In this document: in pieces, positions 54,381 through 63,237 of the stretch | Layout of the letters: the number at the start of each line of letters is the position of its first letter | Position numbering within the stretch: position 1 is the stretch's first letter | Assembly: GCA_964551015.1 (NCBI GenBank) | Contig: CAZKBP010000019.1 | Span: forward strand, 1 to 64,000 | Direction: 5' to 3' | DNA length: 64,000 nucleotides | Source of the DNA: CAZKBP01 sp964551015 | Lineage (GTDB): Bacteria > Bacteroidota > Bacteroidia > Cytophagales > Microscillaceae | Made by a program: the position numbers and the translations under genes | Notes under the pieces: model-generated | The model's input: only the letters and a program-made list of their open reading frames with translations | Databases searched by the model: none | What the model was told of the DNA's origin: nothing

Positions 54381-54932
54381 TTAGAATGGATTTTCACTCA
54401 TACTCAAAGCCTTGAGCGCTTGGTCTTTTCCTGAAATAATCAATTTATCTACCGGAACTTTCCAATCAATGTTCAGATCGGGATCATTATAAATAATTCC
54501 TCCTTCATAGCCGGGGGCGTAGTACTGGTCGCACTTGTAAAGCACTTCTGCTTCTTCGCTGAGCACCACGAAGCCGTGTGCGAAACCCGCCGGTAGCAGT
54601 AATTGCTTTTTATTATCAGAAGAAATAACCAAACTTTCGTGCTGACCAAAAGTGGGCGAGTCCTTACGGATATCTACGGCTACATCTAGTATTTCTCCCC
54701 GGATGACACGCACGAGCTTGGCCTGCGCGTGGGGAGGAATTTGAAAATGTAATCCTCGCATCACACCGTAGTAAGAAAGCGAATGATTGTCTTGTACAAA
54801 ATTTCTATGAAAGCCCGTGGCTTCGGCAAATTGCTTATAATTAAAACTTTCATAGAAGAAGCCACGATGATCTTCAAACACGCGGGGTTCAAATATCCAG
54901 ATTCCATTGATCTTTCCGGGAATAAAAGGCAT
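54381..54932 (-). CDS. rfbC: dTDP-4-dehydrorhamnose 3,5-epimerase
   Basis: This 183-residue cupin enzyme is the third step of dTDP-L-rhamnose synthesis. The key His62 is in RGLHFQIPPHAQ. The line VFEDHRGFFYESFN and the AGFAHGFVVLSEEAEVLYKC core are typical. It follows rfbA by 52 bp on the same strand. The other two rhamnose genes (rmlB, rmlD) are not in the window. Confidence 0.95.
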   Translation of the reverse strand: MPFIPGKINGIWIFEPRVFEDHRGFFYESFNYKQFAEATGFHRNFVQDNHSLSYYGVMRGLHFQIPPHAQAKLVRVIRGEILDVAVDIRKDSPTFGQHESLVISSDNKKQLLLPAGFAHGFVVLSEEAEVLYKCDQYYAPGYEGGIIYNDPDLNIDWKVPVDKLIISGKDQALKALSMSENPF

Positions 54933-54939
54933 AGTGATG

Positions 54940-54972
54940 TAGGATGTATGATTAAGATATAGGATGTATGAT
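54940..54972. repeat. Short direct repeat between rfbA and rfbC
   Basis: TAGGATGTATGAT is repeated at 54940-54952 and 54960-54972, a 20-bp period (1.65 copies). It is too short to have a clear role. Confidence 0.55.
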
Positions 54973-54984
54973 ATTTTCTGCTTG

Positions 54985-55845
54985 TTAGTCCAAGAGATTC
55001 ATGAGGTATTTACCGTAGCCACTTTTCATCAGGGGTTGGGCGATTTTGGTCAATTGTTCTTCATTGATGTAACCCATTTTGTAAGCGATTTCCTCGATAC
55101 AGCCGATTTTAAGCCCTTGTCTGGCCTCAATGACCTGCACAAATTGCCCTGCTTGCATCAATGAGACAAAAGTCCCCGTGTCTAGCCATGCCGTTCCTCG
55201 ATCTAGAATTCCTACCGATAGTTTATTTTGTGTCAGATAAGCTTTATTCACATCCGTAATTTCTAGCTCACCTCTGGGCGAAGGTTTTAAGGAATGGGCA
55301 ATTTCCACGACCCTATTATCATAAAAATACAAACCCGGCACCGCGTAATTAGATTTGGGCTCGAGGGGTTTTTCCTCGATGGAAATGGCTTTTTGATTGC
55401 GGTCAAATTCTACCACACCATAGCGCTGCGGGTCAGACACGTGATAAGCATAAACGATTCCACCGTCAGGGTCGGTATTGCTTTGTAATAATTTCTCTAG
55501 TCCTGTGCCGTAGAAAATATTATCTCCCAGAATCAAGGCTACTTTGTCTCGGCCAATAAATTCTCTACCAATGATAAAAGCTTGTGCCAGTCCTTCGGGT
55601 TTTTCTTGGACAGCATATTCAAACTGACATCCTAGCTGCGAGCCATCTCCCAGCAACTGTTTAAAAAGCTGATGATCCCGCGGCGTGGTGATGATGAGGA
55701 TTTCGCGAATCCCAGCGTGCATCAGGGTAGAGAGCGGATAATAGATCATCGGTTTGTCATAAACTGGTACAAGTTGTTTGCTGACCGAAACGGTAATGGG
55801 GTAAAGTCGTGTGCCAGAGCCTCCGGCGAGAATAATGCCTTTCAT
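54985..55845 (-). CDS. rfbA: Glucose-1-phosphate thymidylyltransferase
   Basis: This 286-residue enzyme makes dTDP-glucose, the first step of the dTDP-rhamnose and related pathways. The nucleotide site is LAGGSGTRLYPIT at 6-18. The metal and sugar residues appear in LILGDNIFYGTG and GVVEFDRNQKAISIEEKP. The length matches RmlA (about 290). It is upstream of rfbC on the same strand. Confidence 0.96.
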   Translation of the reverse strand: MKGIILAGGSGTRLYPITVSVSKQLVPVYDKPMIYYPLSTLMHAGIREILIITTPRDHQLFKQLLGDGSQLGCQFEYAVQEKPEGLAQAFIIGREFIGRDKVALILGDNIFYGTGLEKLLQSNTDPDGGIVYAYHVSDPQRYGVVEFDRNQKAISIEEKPLEPKSNYAVPGLYFYDNRVVEIAHSLKPSPRGELEITDVNKAYLTQNKLSVGILDRGTAWLDTGTFVSLMQAGQFVQVIEARQGLKIGCIEEIAYKMGYINEEQLTKIAQPLMKSGYGKYLMNLLD

Positions 55846-55975
55846 GGGGAAGAATTTTAGTAGATGATTTTAAAACTCATTTCCATAATCGTAAAATTAG
55901 AAATAAAAGTTTTGAATCAATCTTTCCCATTCGATGATTCTCATGACAAGGTGAGAAATCAGAAAGAAATGTAGC

Positions 55976-55995
55976 TCCGAAACTGGAGTTTCGGA
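55976..55995. repeat. Short perfect palindrome TCCGAAACT/AGTTTCGGA
   Basis: Nine-base perfect arms with a two-base centre. No T-run follows on either side, so it is not a typical terminator. The outer sequence (CTCCGA) resembles one arm of the 42-nt element at 32 kb, but the link is weak. Confidence 0.6.
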
Positions 55996-56048
55996 TAAGA
56001 TTAATTTTTTGTGCTACGTGGTGGCGATGGTAGCAACCGCCATATTTG

Positions 56049-56075
56049 AAAAAAAGCCGGACTCAGGCCCGGCTT
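56049..56075 (-). terminator. Terminator after fcl
   Basis: On the minus strand a 7-bp stem AAGCCGG/CCGGCTT with an 8-nt loop ends in seven T, about 100 bp past the fcl stop. Confidence 0.8.
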
Positions 56076-56172
56076 CCTTCAAAATCAATATAAATACAAG
56101 TGCTTTGTCCTCGATAGGTTGGATAAAATCAGCAGTAAGATTCCGCCAAAGAAACTCACAACGGACAAGCAA

Positions 56173-57105
56173 TTAAGCCACTTCCATTTGGAATTTTTCT
56201 TTCAAAATTTTGGTAATTCCTTCTCTCAAAGAGATTTTAGGCTCCCAGCCCATAGATTTTAAGCGGCTTACATCCATAAGCTTGCGGGGGGTACCGTCGG
56301 GCTTAGAAGTATCAAATTTCAACTCTCCTTCAAACCCCACGAGTTCTTTGATTAACAGCGCCAAATCCTTGATGCTGATATCTTCACCCGTTCCCACGTT
56401 GATAAAGCCTTTTTCGTCGTAGTGGTGCATCAGGTGGTAGCAAGCATCAGCGAGGTCATCCACGTTCAAAAATTCACGCAGGGGAGAACCTGTTCCCCAG
56501 ATTTCCACGGATTCTTTGCCTTCGGCTTTGGCCTCAGAGAATTTGCGGATCAGAGCCGGCAGTACGTGTGAATTTTTGAGGTCGTAGTTATCATTCTCAC
56601 CGTAAAGATTGGTGGGCATCACCGAAATAAAGTTAGAACCGTATTGGTCGCGGTAGGCTTCGCACATTTTGATTCCGGCGATTTTGGCAATAGCATAAGG
56701 TTCATTGGTAGGCTCTAAGTAACCACTCAATAGGTAATCTTCTTTGAGGGGCTGAGGCGCCATCTTCGGGTAGATACAAGAAGAACCCATGAACATCAAT
56801 TTTTTTACACCATTCGCGTAAGATTGATGAATCACATTGTTTTGGATCATCAAGTTATCATACAAAAATTCAGCGCGATAAGTATTGTTGGCTAAAATTC
56901 CTCCTACTTTAGCAGCGGCTAAAAACACGTAGTCAGGTTTTTCTTCCTCAAAAAACTGCGCCACGGCTTGTTGGTCGCGTAGGTCTAGCTCTTTGGAAGT
57001 GCGCGTTACGAAATTTTCAAATCCTTCTTGTTGGAACTTACGAAGGATGGCTGAGCCTACCATTCCACGATGGCCGGCGATATATATTTTACTATCTTTT
57101 TCCAT
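56173..57105 (-). CDS. fcl: GDP-L-fucose synthase
   Basis: This 310-residue epimerase-reductase turns GDP-4-keto-6-deoxymannose into GDP-L-fucose with NADPH. The NADP site is AGHRGMVGSA near 10-19. The active line is FMGSSCIYPKMAPQP and Tyr-x3-Lys is YAIAK. The conserved NLYGENDNYDLKNSHVLPALIR is intact. It is paired with gmd 227 bp upstream. Confidence 0.97.
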   Translation of the reverse strand: MEKDSKIYIAGHRGMVGSAILRKFQQEGFENFVTRTSKELDLRDQQAVAQFFEEEKPDYVFLAAAKVGGILANNTYRAEFLYDNLMIQNNVIHQSYANGVKKLMFMGSSCIYPKMAPQPLKEDYLLSGYLEPTNEPYAIAKIAGIKMCEAYRDQYGSNFISVMPTNLYGENDNYDLKNSHVLPALIRKFSEAKAEGKESVEIWGTGSPLREFLNVDDLADACYHLMHHYDEKGFINVGTGEDISIKDLALLIKELVGFEGELKFDTSKPDGTPRKLMDVSRLKSMGWEPKISLREGITKILKEKFQMEVA

Positions 57106-57332
57106 TGTTTATAGGGTTTGACGGGTGGTGTCAGGTTAAATTAGTTGTTCGTTGTCAGTTATGAGTTACAAGTGTTGTCTAAGGATATTCTACTGGACAA
57201 ATTAAAAATTTCTAACAACAAATGATAACTTCTTATATTTTCAAATCTTTAATTCCATAGAACCAGAAACAAGAAAGACTGAGCCAGTCATAAGCATTCG
57301 GGCACAGTCTTTTTGATGGTTTTGGCAAATTC

Positions 57333-58448
57333 TTATTCGTAGTAGTTCATTACTTTATGACCACCTTCTCTCAAATACTGATCGCGCTTGAATAGCTCCA
57401 CATCAGCATGAACCATATCTCTCACGAGCATAGGTAAGTCATACTTGGGCTTCCAACCTAGTTTTTCCTGAGATTTGGTAGGATCACCAATCAACAATTC
57501 TACCTCAGTAGGACGGAAATAACGCTCATCTACACTTACTACGGTATGTCCTGTTTCTACCTGATATTCAGGGTTGTGGCAAGCGACCACCACAGCTGTT
57601 TCTTCTACTCCTTCTCCTTGGAAAGCAACCTCAATGCCTACTTCTTGGAAGGCCATTTTCACAAAATCTCTTACCGTCGTAGTGACGCCCGTAGCGATTA
57701 CGAAATCCTCAGGTGTTTCTTGCTGAAGGATAGCCCACATGGCTTCCACATAATCTTTGGCGTGTCCCCAGTCGCGTTTGGCGTCCATGTTACCTAGGTA
57801 CAAGCGATCTTGTAGACCCAAGGCGATACGAGCCACGGCGCGGGTGATTTTACGAGTTACGAAAGTTTCTCCACGGAGCGGGCTTTCGTGGTTAAAAAGG
57901 ATTCCATTACAAGCGTACATATTGTAAGCTTCACGGTAGTTCACGGTAATCCAGTAACCATACATCTTAGCGACGGCGTAAGGAGAGCGAGGATAGAAAG
58001 GAGTAGTCTCAGACTGAGGTACTTCCTGTACCAAACCGTAAAGCTCAGAAGTAGAGGCTTGATAGATTTTGGTTTTCTCGATCATGTTCAGGAGACGTAC
58101 GGCTTCTAGCACGCGAAGTGTTCCGAGTGCATCTACATTGGCGGTATATTCTGGCGCATCAAAACTTACTTTCACGTGAGACATGGCTCCGAGGTTGTAA
58201 ATTTCATCTGGTTGCACTTCTTGAATAATACGGATGATGTTGGTAGAGTCGGTCAAGTCCCCGTAGTGTAGGGTAAAACGAATTTCCGTTTCGTGAGGAT
58301 CTTGATACAAATCATCAATACGATCGGTATTAAACAAAGAGCTTCTTCTTTTGATGCCGTGTACTATGTAACCTTTTTTAAGCAGGAAATCGGCAAGATA
58401 CGCACCGTCTTGCCCGGTAATACCTGTAATTAGTGCAACTTTAGACAT
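57333..58448 (-). CDS. gmd: GDP-mannose 4,6-dehydratase
   Basis: This 371-residue SDR enzyme makes GDP-4-keto-6-deoxymannose, the first step to GDP-fucose. The NADP site is GITGQDGAYLADFL at 9-22. The catalytic Thr-Glu lies in ASTSELYG and Tyr-x3-Lys in YAVAK. The line NHESPLRGETFVTRKI is typical. With fcl it gives a full GDP-mannose to GDP-fucose route. Confidence 0.97.
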   Translation of the reverse strand: MSKVALITGITGQDGAYLADFLLKKGYIVHGIKRRSSLFNTDRIDDLYQDPHETEIRFTLHYGDLTDSTNIIRIIQEVQPDEIYNLGAMSHVKVSFDAPEYTANVDALGTLRVLEAVRLLNMIEKTKIYQASTSELYGLVQEVPQSETTPFYPRSPYAVAKMYGYWITVNYREAYNMYACNGILFNHESPLRGETFVTRKITRAVARIALGLQDRLYLGNMDAKRDWGHAKDYVEAMWAILQQETPEDFVIATGVTTTVRDFVKMAFQEVGIEVAFQGEGVEETAVVVACHNPEYQVETGHTVVSVDERYFRPTEVELLIGDPTKSQEKLGWKPKYDLPMLVRDMVHADVELFKRDQYLREGGHKVMNYYE

Positions 58449-58810
58449 ATTAGTTCAATTTAAAAGGCTTTAAATAAATATAGTGACCATGAATTTAGGT
58501 TCGATTACGAATTCCGGTTCTATTTGTTTATCACAAATCAGGAAGAATGTTGTGGGTTAGCTTTGGTAGGCCAGCGGTAGCCATACGCAAAGATAAATTT
58601 GTGTGTGATGAGAAATGGTTGACTGATTGACCGAGGTCAAATCTCTGCTAGCAAGATTATGAGATACATCTACAAACAGAAGGAAAGAGATCGCCACAGA
58701 TTTCAAGTGAAATTTATTTGCTTGATCTCGTGAGTTGGTAAGTATTAGAACAACTCCAAACTCAGGATTTATATACCCTAAAATGTAAGTTTTGTTTCAG
58801 TTTCGAGAAA
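58449..58810. other. Upstream region of gmd
   Basis: This 362-bp gap lies between the stop of the large TPR gene and the gmd start. It holds one -7 motif (58588-58595). No open frame is supported. Confidence 0.5.
58588..58595 (-). promoter_or_regulatory. -7 motif for gmd
   Basis: On the minus strand this is TATCTTTG followed by CG, the same -7 as in front of hemE. The leader to gmd would be about 135 nt. No good -33 box was found at 19-21 bp. Confidence 0.45.
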
Positions 58811-60649
58811 TTAATTCACGAAATCGCCTCGAAGTACTCTAAATCGCTTCCGAGCTTCCTGAGTGTAGATGCTTCCTGGGTATTTAACGAGGATATTTTT
58901 GTAAATATCCATGGCGCGATCTTTATCATTGAGATCTTCTTCATAGATTTTACCCATCAAAAAATAAGCATCATCTCCCCAGATATCATCTGCGTAATCC
59001 GCTACGATTTTACTCAAGATTTCTACGGCCTCTTCGGCTTTACCAATTTTCAATAACAGATTAGCTTTGCTCCACAAGACTTCATCCACCAGCGAATGAG
59101 AGGTATAATCTACTAGCATCTGATTGAGTTTTTCCAGTGCTTTGAGGTCTTGATGCTGAAACATGAGCAATTCTACTTGGGAGTAATCTCGGAGGGCGGC
59201 CCCCGTGGTATCAAAGGCCAAATTATCCTGAATGAGTAAGCTGAGGCTCATGGCATCATTAGCGATTTCTCGGCTGGTTGCTTCTTTGAGAATATCTAAA
59301 TGCTCTTGTGCCAGCTCAAATTCCCCTTTGTAGTAAGATAGTTTGGCGTTACGCAGCTTTGCTTCGTAGCCAAGGGGATGTTCTTTTTTGAGTTTTTCTA
59401 CTTGCGAATACAGCAGGGTAGATTCCCAAGGTTCGTCTTTGAGCAGGTAGATATCGCCTAAATCAGTTTTGCACTGGGCAATAAAATCGGTTCTTCCTCG
59501 GCTGATTTCTACGGCTTCGTCTAAGATTGCGACGGCGGTATCTTTACGGTCTAGATAGAAAGCATACAGCAGGGCAATATTTCGGAAGGCTTCAAAGGTC
59601 TTGTAGTTTCTGCCCAACTCATCAATTAGATTTTCATAATCTCCAATTAATGAGCGAATATCTTCTTCTTGGACGGGAAAGGTGCTTTTGACCACCTCTT
59701 CTTTGGCTTTGATGTAATAATTTCTGGCTACGGGATAGTTCGAGCCGTTGGGATAAGTATCGATGATATATTGAAAGATTTTTTGGGCACTGCTGTAGTC
59801 CTCATTTTTCATGCTAATCAGGCCAATGCTGAGCAGTTCATTTCCTTCCAGACGGTATCTTTTGTCAAGTGCCTTGGCTTGAATAAAAGCCCGATAAAAA
59901 CGCTTCTGCTGTAAGTAGAGCCAAAGCAATAGCTCATTGTAAATAGCTTCATTGGCATCTTTTTGCAGTCTTTCTAGCAGAATACGCTCTAAGTTGTCAA
60001 AGCTTTCGGGTTGGCTAATGCGGTCTTGCAAGGCTCCTTTGACATACTCGAGATGGCTACGGTCATTCAGCACATAGTTGAGATACTCCTCGATCATCGC
60101 GTTTTCATTGCCCGATAAGCCGTGGATTTCAGCCAATTCCAGTGCAAAACTGGTTTTGTTTCGGCTGGCTTTGCGAGCCGCCAGCATCATTTCCAAGGCC
60201 CATTCGTTTTCCTCGAGTTTGAGAAAATGCTCTGCGGCTAGGACGGCGGATTCGGCGGGTTTTTCAAAATCTTTCAGTAGCTCCTCGTAGGTTTTGCGAG
60301 CTAAATTGGCTTTACCCTGCATCTGTTGCAGATAGCCAAAATCAATGCGGTAGGTTGGATTTTGAGGGAATTGTTTGATTTGACGATTAACCAACTTTTC
60401 GGCCTCCTTAAAATTTTGGAGCGCGATGAGCGTTTGTAAATAGTTTTTGTAGATCGTCAGCAGATTTCTTTGGTTTCGGGCTAATTTTTCGTAAAGAATA
60501 CCTGCTTTTTCATATTCTTGTTGAGAAAAATATTCTTCAGCTAGTTCTATCTCCTTGTCTTGTGCGGATAGCCTAGGAGCATTGCTTAGCACCAATAAAA
60601 AAGCCAAGCAACAGGTGGTGAGCAAAGGGACTAAATTTTTACAATCCAT
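58811..60649 (-). CDS. Large secreted TPR protein
   Basis: This 612-residue exported protein has a signal peptide ending near LSAQ and about twelve TPR-like helical pairs (for example YFSQQEYEKAGILYEKLAR, YKGEFELAQEHLDILKEA, KAEEAVEILSKIVADYADD). The C-terminal repeat with KDRAMDIYKNILVKYPGS resembles BamD/YbgF-type TPRs. Its partner is unknown. It is the last minus-strand gene before the putative origin. Confidence 0.86.
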   Translation of the reverse strand: MDCKNLVPLLTTCCLAFLLVLSNAPRLSAQDKEIELAEEYFSQQEYEKAGILYEKLARNQRNLLTIYKNYLQTLIALQNFKEAEKLVNRQIKQFPQNPTYRIDFGYLQQMQGKANLARKTYEELLKDFEKPAESAVLAAEHFLKLEENEWALEMMLAARKASRNKTSFALELAEIHGLSGNENAMIEEYLNYVLNDRSHLEYVKGALQDRISQPESFDNLERILLERLQKDANEAIYNELLLWLYLQQKRFYRAFIQAKALDKRYRLEGNELLSIGLISMKNEDYSSAQKIFQYIIDTYPNGSNYPVARNYYIKAKEEVVKSTFPVQEEDIRSLIGDYENLIDELGRNYKTFEAFRNIALLYAFYLDRKDTAVAILDEAVEISRGRTDFIAQCKTDLGDIYLLKDEPWESTLLYSQVEKLKKEHPLGYEAKLRNAKLSYYKGEFELAQEHLDILKEATSREIANDAMSLSLLIQDNLAFDTTGAALRDYSQVELLMFQHQDLKALEKLNQMLVDYTSHSLVDEVLWSKANLLLKIGKAEEAVEILSKIVADYADDIWGDDAYFLMGKIYEEDLNDKDRAMDIYKNILVKYPGSIYTQEARKRFRVLRGDFVN

Positions 60650-60869
60650 AATCGGTTTTTTGAGTTAAAGCCAGCAAAAATCATTCATCAAAATTTTTCT
60701 AAACAAAGTTTAGCGGAGTGGCTGATTTGGTGTCCATTTCTGAATGGTATCTATAAAAATCGGATATTATTCTCAAAAAGCCAAAAGAGTGCCTTCCTAT
60801 TTACAGAAAATCTATATGCCTTTTAGGCACGAATGATTTCCTTGCCTAAAAAACAAAAGCTTAACCTTA

Positions 60870-61346
60870 TGATAATATATATTATATATTTATTTAAAAT
60901 TAAAATCATCTTCATCATCATGGAGCACTAAATTGTGGATAAGTCTTTCATGGGTAAGTTTGCCAAGTAAATGTAACAATTTTAAAGCCCTGACAGAGAA
61001 AGAGTTTTCTGGATTTATAAAGGTTTATCTATCTTAACTCAATTCTTAGTGTTTAGATTTTAAGCGTGGATAAACTGCCTAAATCGGTGGATAGACCCGT
61101 GGATAATTTGTGTATAGGTAGTGGTTTATGCACATGCTTCATTTTTATCCACAAAATAGCCAGATTTATCCACAAGAAATGTGTACAACTAAGCGGGTTT
61201 TCCACAAGGTTTTTGAGGTTATCCACAGGCCTGTGGATAACTTGTGGATAACTCATTTCGAGCGGGGCTATGCCAATCTTCATTTATCCACACGAAAACT
61301 GGGCTTCATGTGGATAACTTCGAGGTTATCCACATGATTATCCACA
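60870..61346. other. Putative chromosomal replication origin (oriC)
   Basis: This gene-free stretch holds ten perfect DnaA boxes TTATCCACA or its complement (60934, 61145, 61166, 61219, 61232, 61243, 61284, 61309, 61326, 61338). Three more have one mismatch (61065, 61098, 61198) and one has two (61086). Boxes 61219 and 61232 form a perfect 22-bp palindrome. An AT-rich stretch at 60870-60909 (nearly all A and T) is a fitting unwinding element. The flanks 60650-60869 and 61347-61453 hold no gene. dnaA is not next to it, as often in this phylum. Short open frames in this region are by-products of the repeats. Confidence 0.88.
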
Positions 61347-61453
61347 AAATTCGGAGAAAAACGCCGATGAACCTCAAGCCCTTTCATGAGGACTTCATGT
61401 AAGTTTTGAGGTAAAATTACATGAAAATTCGAGGGTTTGAGACCCGAGTAGCC

Positions 61454-63157
61454 TCAAAACTCGATGACTACGTCTTGTATATCCCATTTTTCTCGAAGCT
61501 TGCCTTCATTGGGAAGCGTAAAATAGAGAATAGGTTCAGGAGGTTGATTTTCAGCAACATCTGAGCCGTCCCAACGCTTATTCCCATTTTTATCCAAAAT
61601 CACCCGAATCGAGTACTGACCCGCGGGGAGGAAGGTAAAATCAAAATTACTCGCATTCACACGCTCTCCTACTATGTTTTTGCCATCACGTAATAACTGT
61701 ACAATGTAATCTGTTTCTGAGGAAATGACTTTTCCACTGATTGAACCAAAGTTGCTGGGGTCTTTGCGATTAAAACTTTTGCTACTAAAGCGACTCGAAT
61801 CCTGCTCAATACTGATAAAGGCCGCCGTATCCAAGATGATCTTGACACTTTCTTGAAGAGGAAAAGACTTGGTGAGGGTAAGCCGCGAACGGGTGCGATT
61901 CCAGCGGTACTCCTGGGTGCTATCAGGATACGTGAGTGGAGCCAGGGTGAGGCTATCTTGGTCGAGGATATAGATGAGCTTCTCCAAGTCATAACTAGCC
62001 ACTGGTTTGTCAAATTGGAGATGAATCGTAAAAGGACGATTAGCCTGAAGCTCATCTTCACTCTGAATGTCGACTCGGAGTGGGCTTGAAGCCGTAGTAG
62101 CTTTCTTCTTGTCTCTCTCACTGGGTTCTCTGAAAGCGATCTTAATTTCCTCCTCCGAGCGATTACCCAAAGAATCCTCCAATTCTAACAATAAAGGAAT
62201 ACTATCAAAGACCGCTTGCAGGTTGTACAGACGTAGGGTTTTGCCCTTATTCGTGAGATCATAAACCAGAGAATCTCCGCTGTAAGCTCCCAGAGGCTCT
62301 ACTAAATAATCTGCTAATCCTTCTGAAAACTCGATTTCATAATAATCCCCCACGGCTTTGTCCCGAATGAGTTCAGGAGCGGTATGATCTTCGGGCGCAA
62401 CTTCCAGAGATACATTTTCTAAACGAACGGTCGTATCTCCCAGCACGACGGTATCCGGAATGAAAGCAAGTGGTTCTGGTTCTTGATAAGAGAGGTCATT
62501 ATTTCGGTCTTTGATGGCATAGAGACGGTATTTGCCCGCTTTAATATTTTCCATCAGAAAGTTTCCTTCTTCGTCGCTAATGGTAAAATAATAGGGGCGA
62601 TCCTCGTCATAACGAAGGGTATCTTCGGTACTGTAGAGCGAAACCACGGCTTTTTCCACAGGAAGATGGGTGAGTAGGTTCCGTACATTTCCTTGGATAG
62701 ACATCGTATCAATGACCTCTCCTGTACTAAAAGCTAATTTCAAAGGGCGATCCGTGATGGTATCTATGACGGCAATGTTACCCTCTGTAATATCTTCAAT
62801 TCCTTGTCTGAAATTGAGGCTGTAAGTGGTATTTTCTAGCAGAAGGCTATCAAAACGAATTTCTACGCGGTTTTTGACAATTCTTTGCCGGTAGGCACGG
62901 GTGGGTGGGGTAATGAGAAGCTCTTGACGAAGTCCATTTTCACGGATCCATTCGTTAAATTCAATAATGACAATATCTCCCCGATAATTCAGTCCTTGAT
63001 TACGGGGAATACTATTGACCAAAAAAGGGGATAGGGTGTCTTTGGGGCCACCAGTGGGAGCCATTTGGTTTGCACAATCACTGAATGAGAATAGCATGAC
63101 CATCCATAGAATTGCCCATACAAGGCTTAAGAAGGCCGATTTTATATCAAATTTCAT
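61454..63157 (-). CDS. Ig-like domain lipoprotein (Big_5/SbsA-like)
   Basis: This 567-residue lipoprotein has a signal ending FSFSDC-AN and the phylum-typical QMAPTGGPKDTLSPF start. A first Big_5 domain (about 40-120, IVIIEFNEWIRENG) is followed by carboxypeptidase-like regulatory strands (GNFLMENIKAGKYRLYAIKD) and a further Big_5-like part. The last domain (FLPAGQYSIRVILDKNGNK) resembles the same fold. I start it at 63157 to place the signal peptide at the N-terminus. It lies beside the putative origin. Confidence 0.85.
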   Translation of the reverse strand: MKFDIKSAFLSLVWAILWMVMLFSFSDCANQMAPTGGPKDTLSPFLVNSIPRNQGLNYRGDIVIIEFNEWIRENGLRQELLITPPTRAYRQRIVKNRVEIRFDSLLLENTTYSLNFRQGIEDITEGNIAVIDTITDRPLKLAFSTGEVIDTMSIQGNVRNLLTHLPVEKAVVSLYSTEDTLRYDEDRPYYFTISDEEGNFLMENIKAGKYRLYAIKDRNNDLSYQEPEPLAFIPDTVVLGDTTVRLENVSLEVAPEDHTAPELIRDKAVGDYYEIEFSEGLADYLVEPLGAYSGDSLVYDLTNKGKTLRLYNLQAVFDSIPLLLELEDSLGNRSEEEIKIAFREPSERDKKKATTASSPLRVDIQSEDELQANRPFTIHLQFDKPVASYDLEKLIYILDQDSLTLAPLTYPDSTQEYRWNRTRSRLTLTKSFPLQESVKIILDTAAFISIEQDSSRFSSKSFNRKDPSNFGSISGKVISSETDYIVQLLRDGKNIVGERVNASNFDFTFLPAGQYSIRVILDKNGNKRWDGSDVAENQPPEPILYFTLPNEGKLREKWDIQDVVIEF

Positions 63158-63237
63158 AGAAAAATAACCATGATTCGGCCACAAAATTCACGGAATTTAG
63201 CAGGCTTCACAACTTTTTAACAAACTTTAATCCTTCG

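Larger units (their letters stand above)
55846..56172. other. Intergenic region between fcl and rfbA
   Basis: This 327-bp gap holds the fcl terminator and a separate perfect 9-bp-arm palindrome (55976-55995). No gene is supported. Confidence 0.6.

Noticed and set aside
57270..57320. gmd terminator (AAAGACTG/CAGTCTTT)
   Set aside because: The 8-bp stem has a long loop of more than 20 nt and the T-run lies on the plus side, opposite to gmd.
58168..58183. parS-like site (ACTTTCACGTGAGACA) near the putative origin
   Set aside because: It matches the parS consensus at 13 of 16 positions and lies inside gmd codons; a similar 13/16 match occurs at about 7780 in a TPR gene, so chance is likely. No perfect parS was seen.
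61053..61337. Open frames of 61-76 codons on both strands inside the DnaA-box region
   Set aside because: They arise from the repeated TTATCCACA words; the products are repeats of the same short phrases and have no likeness to proteins.
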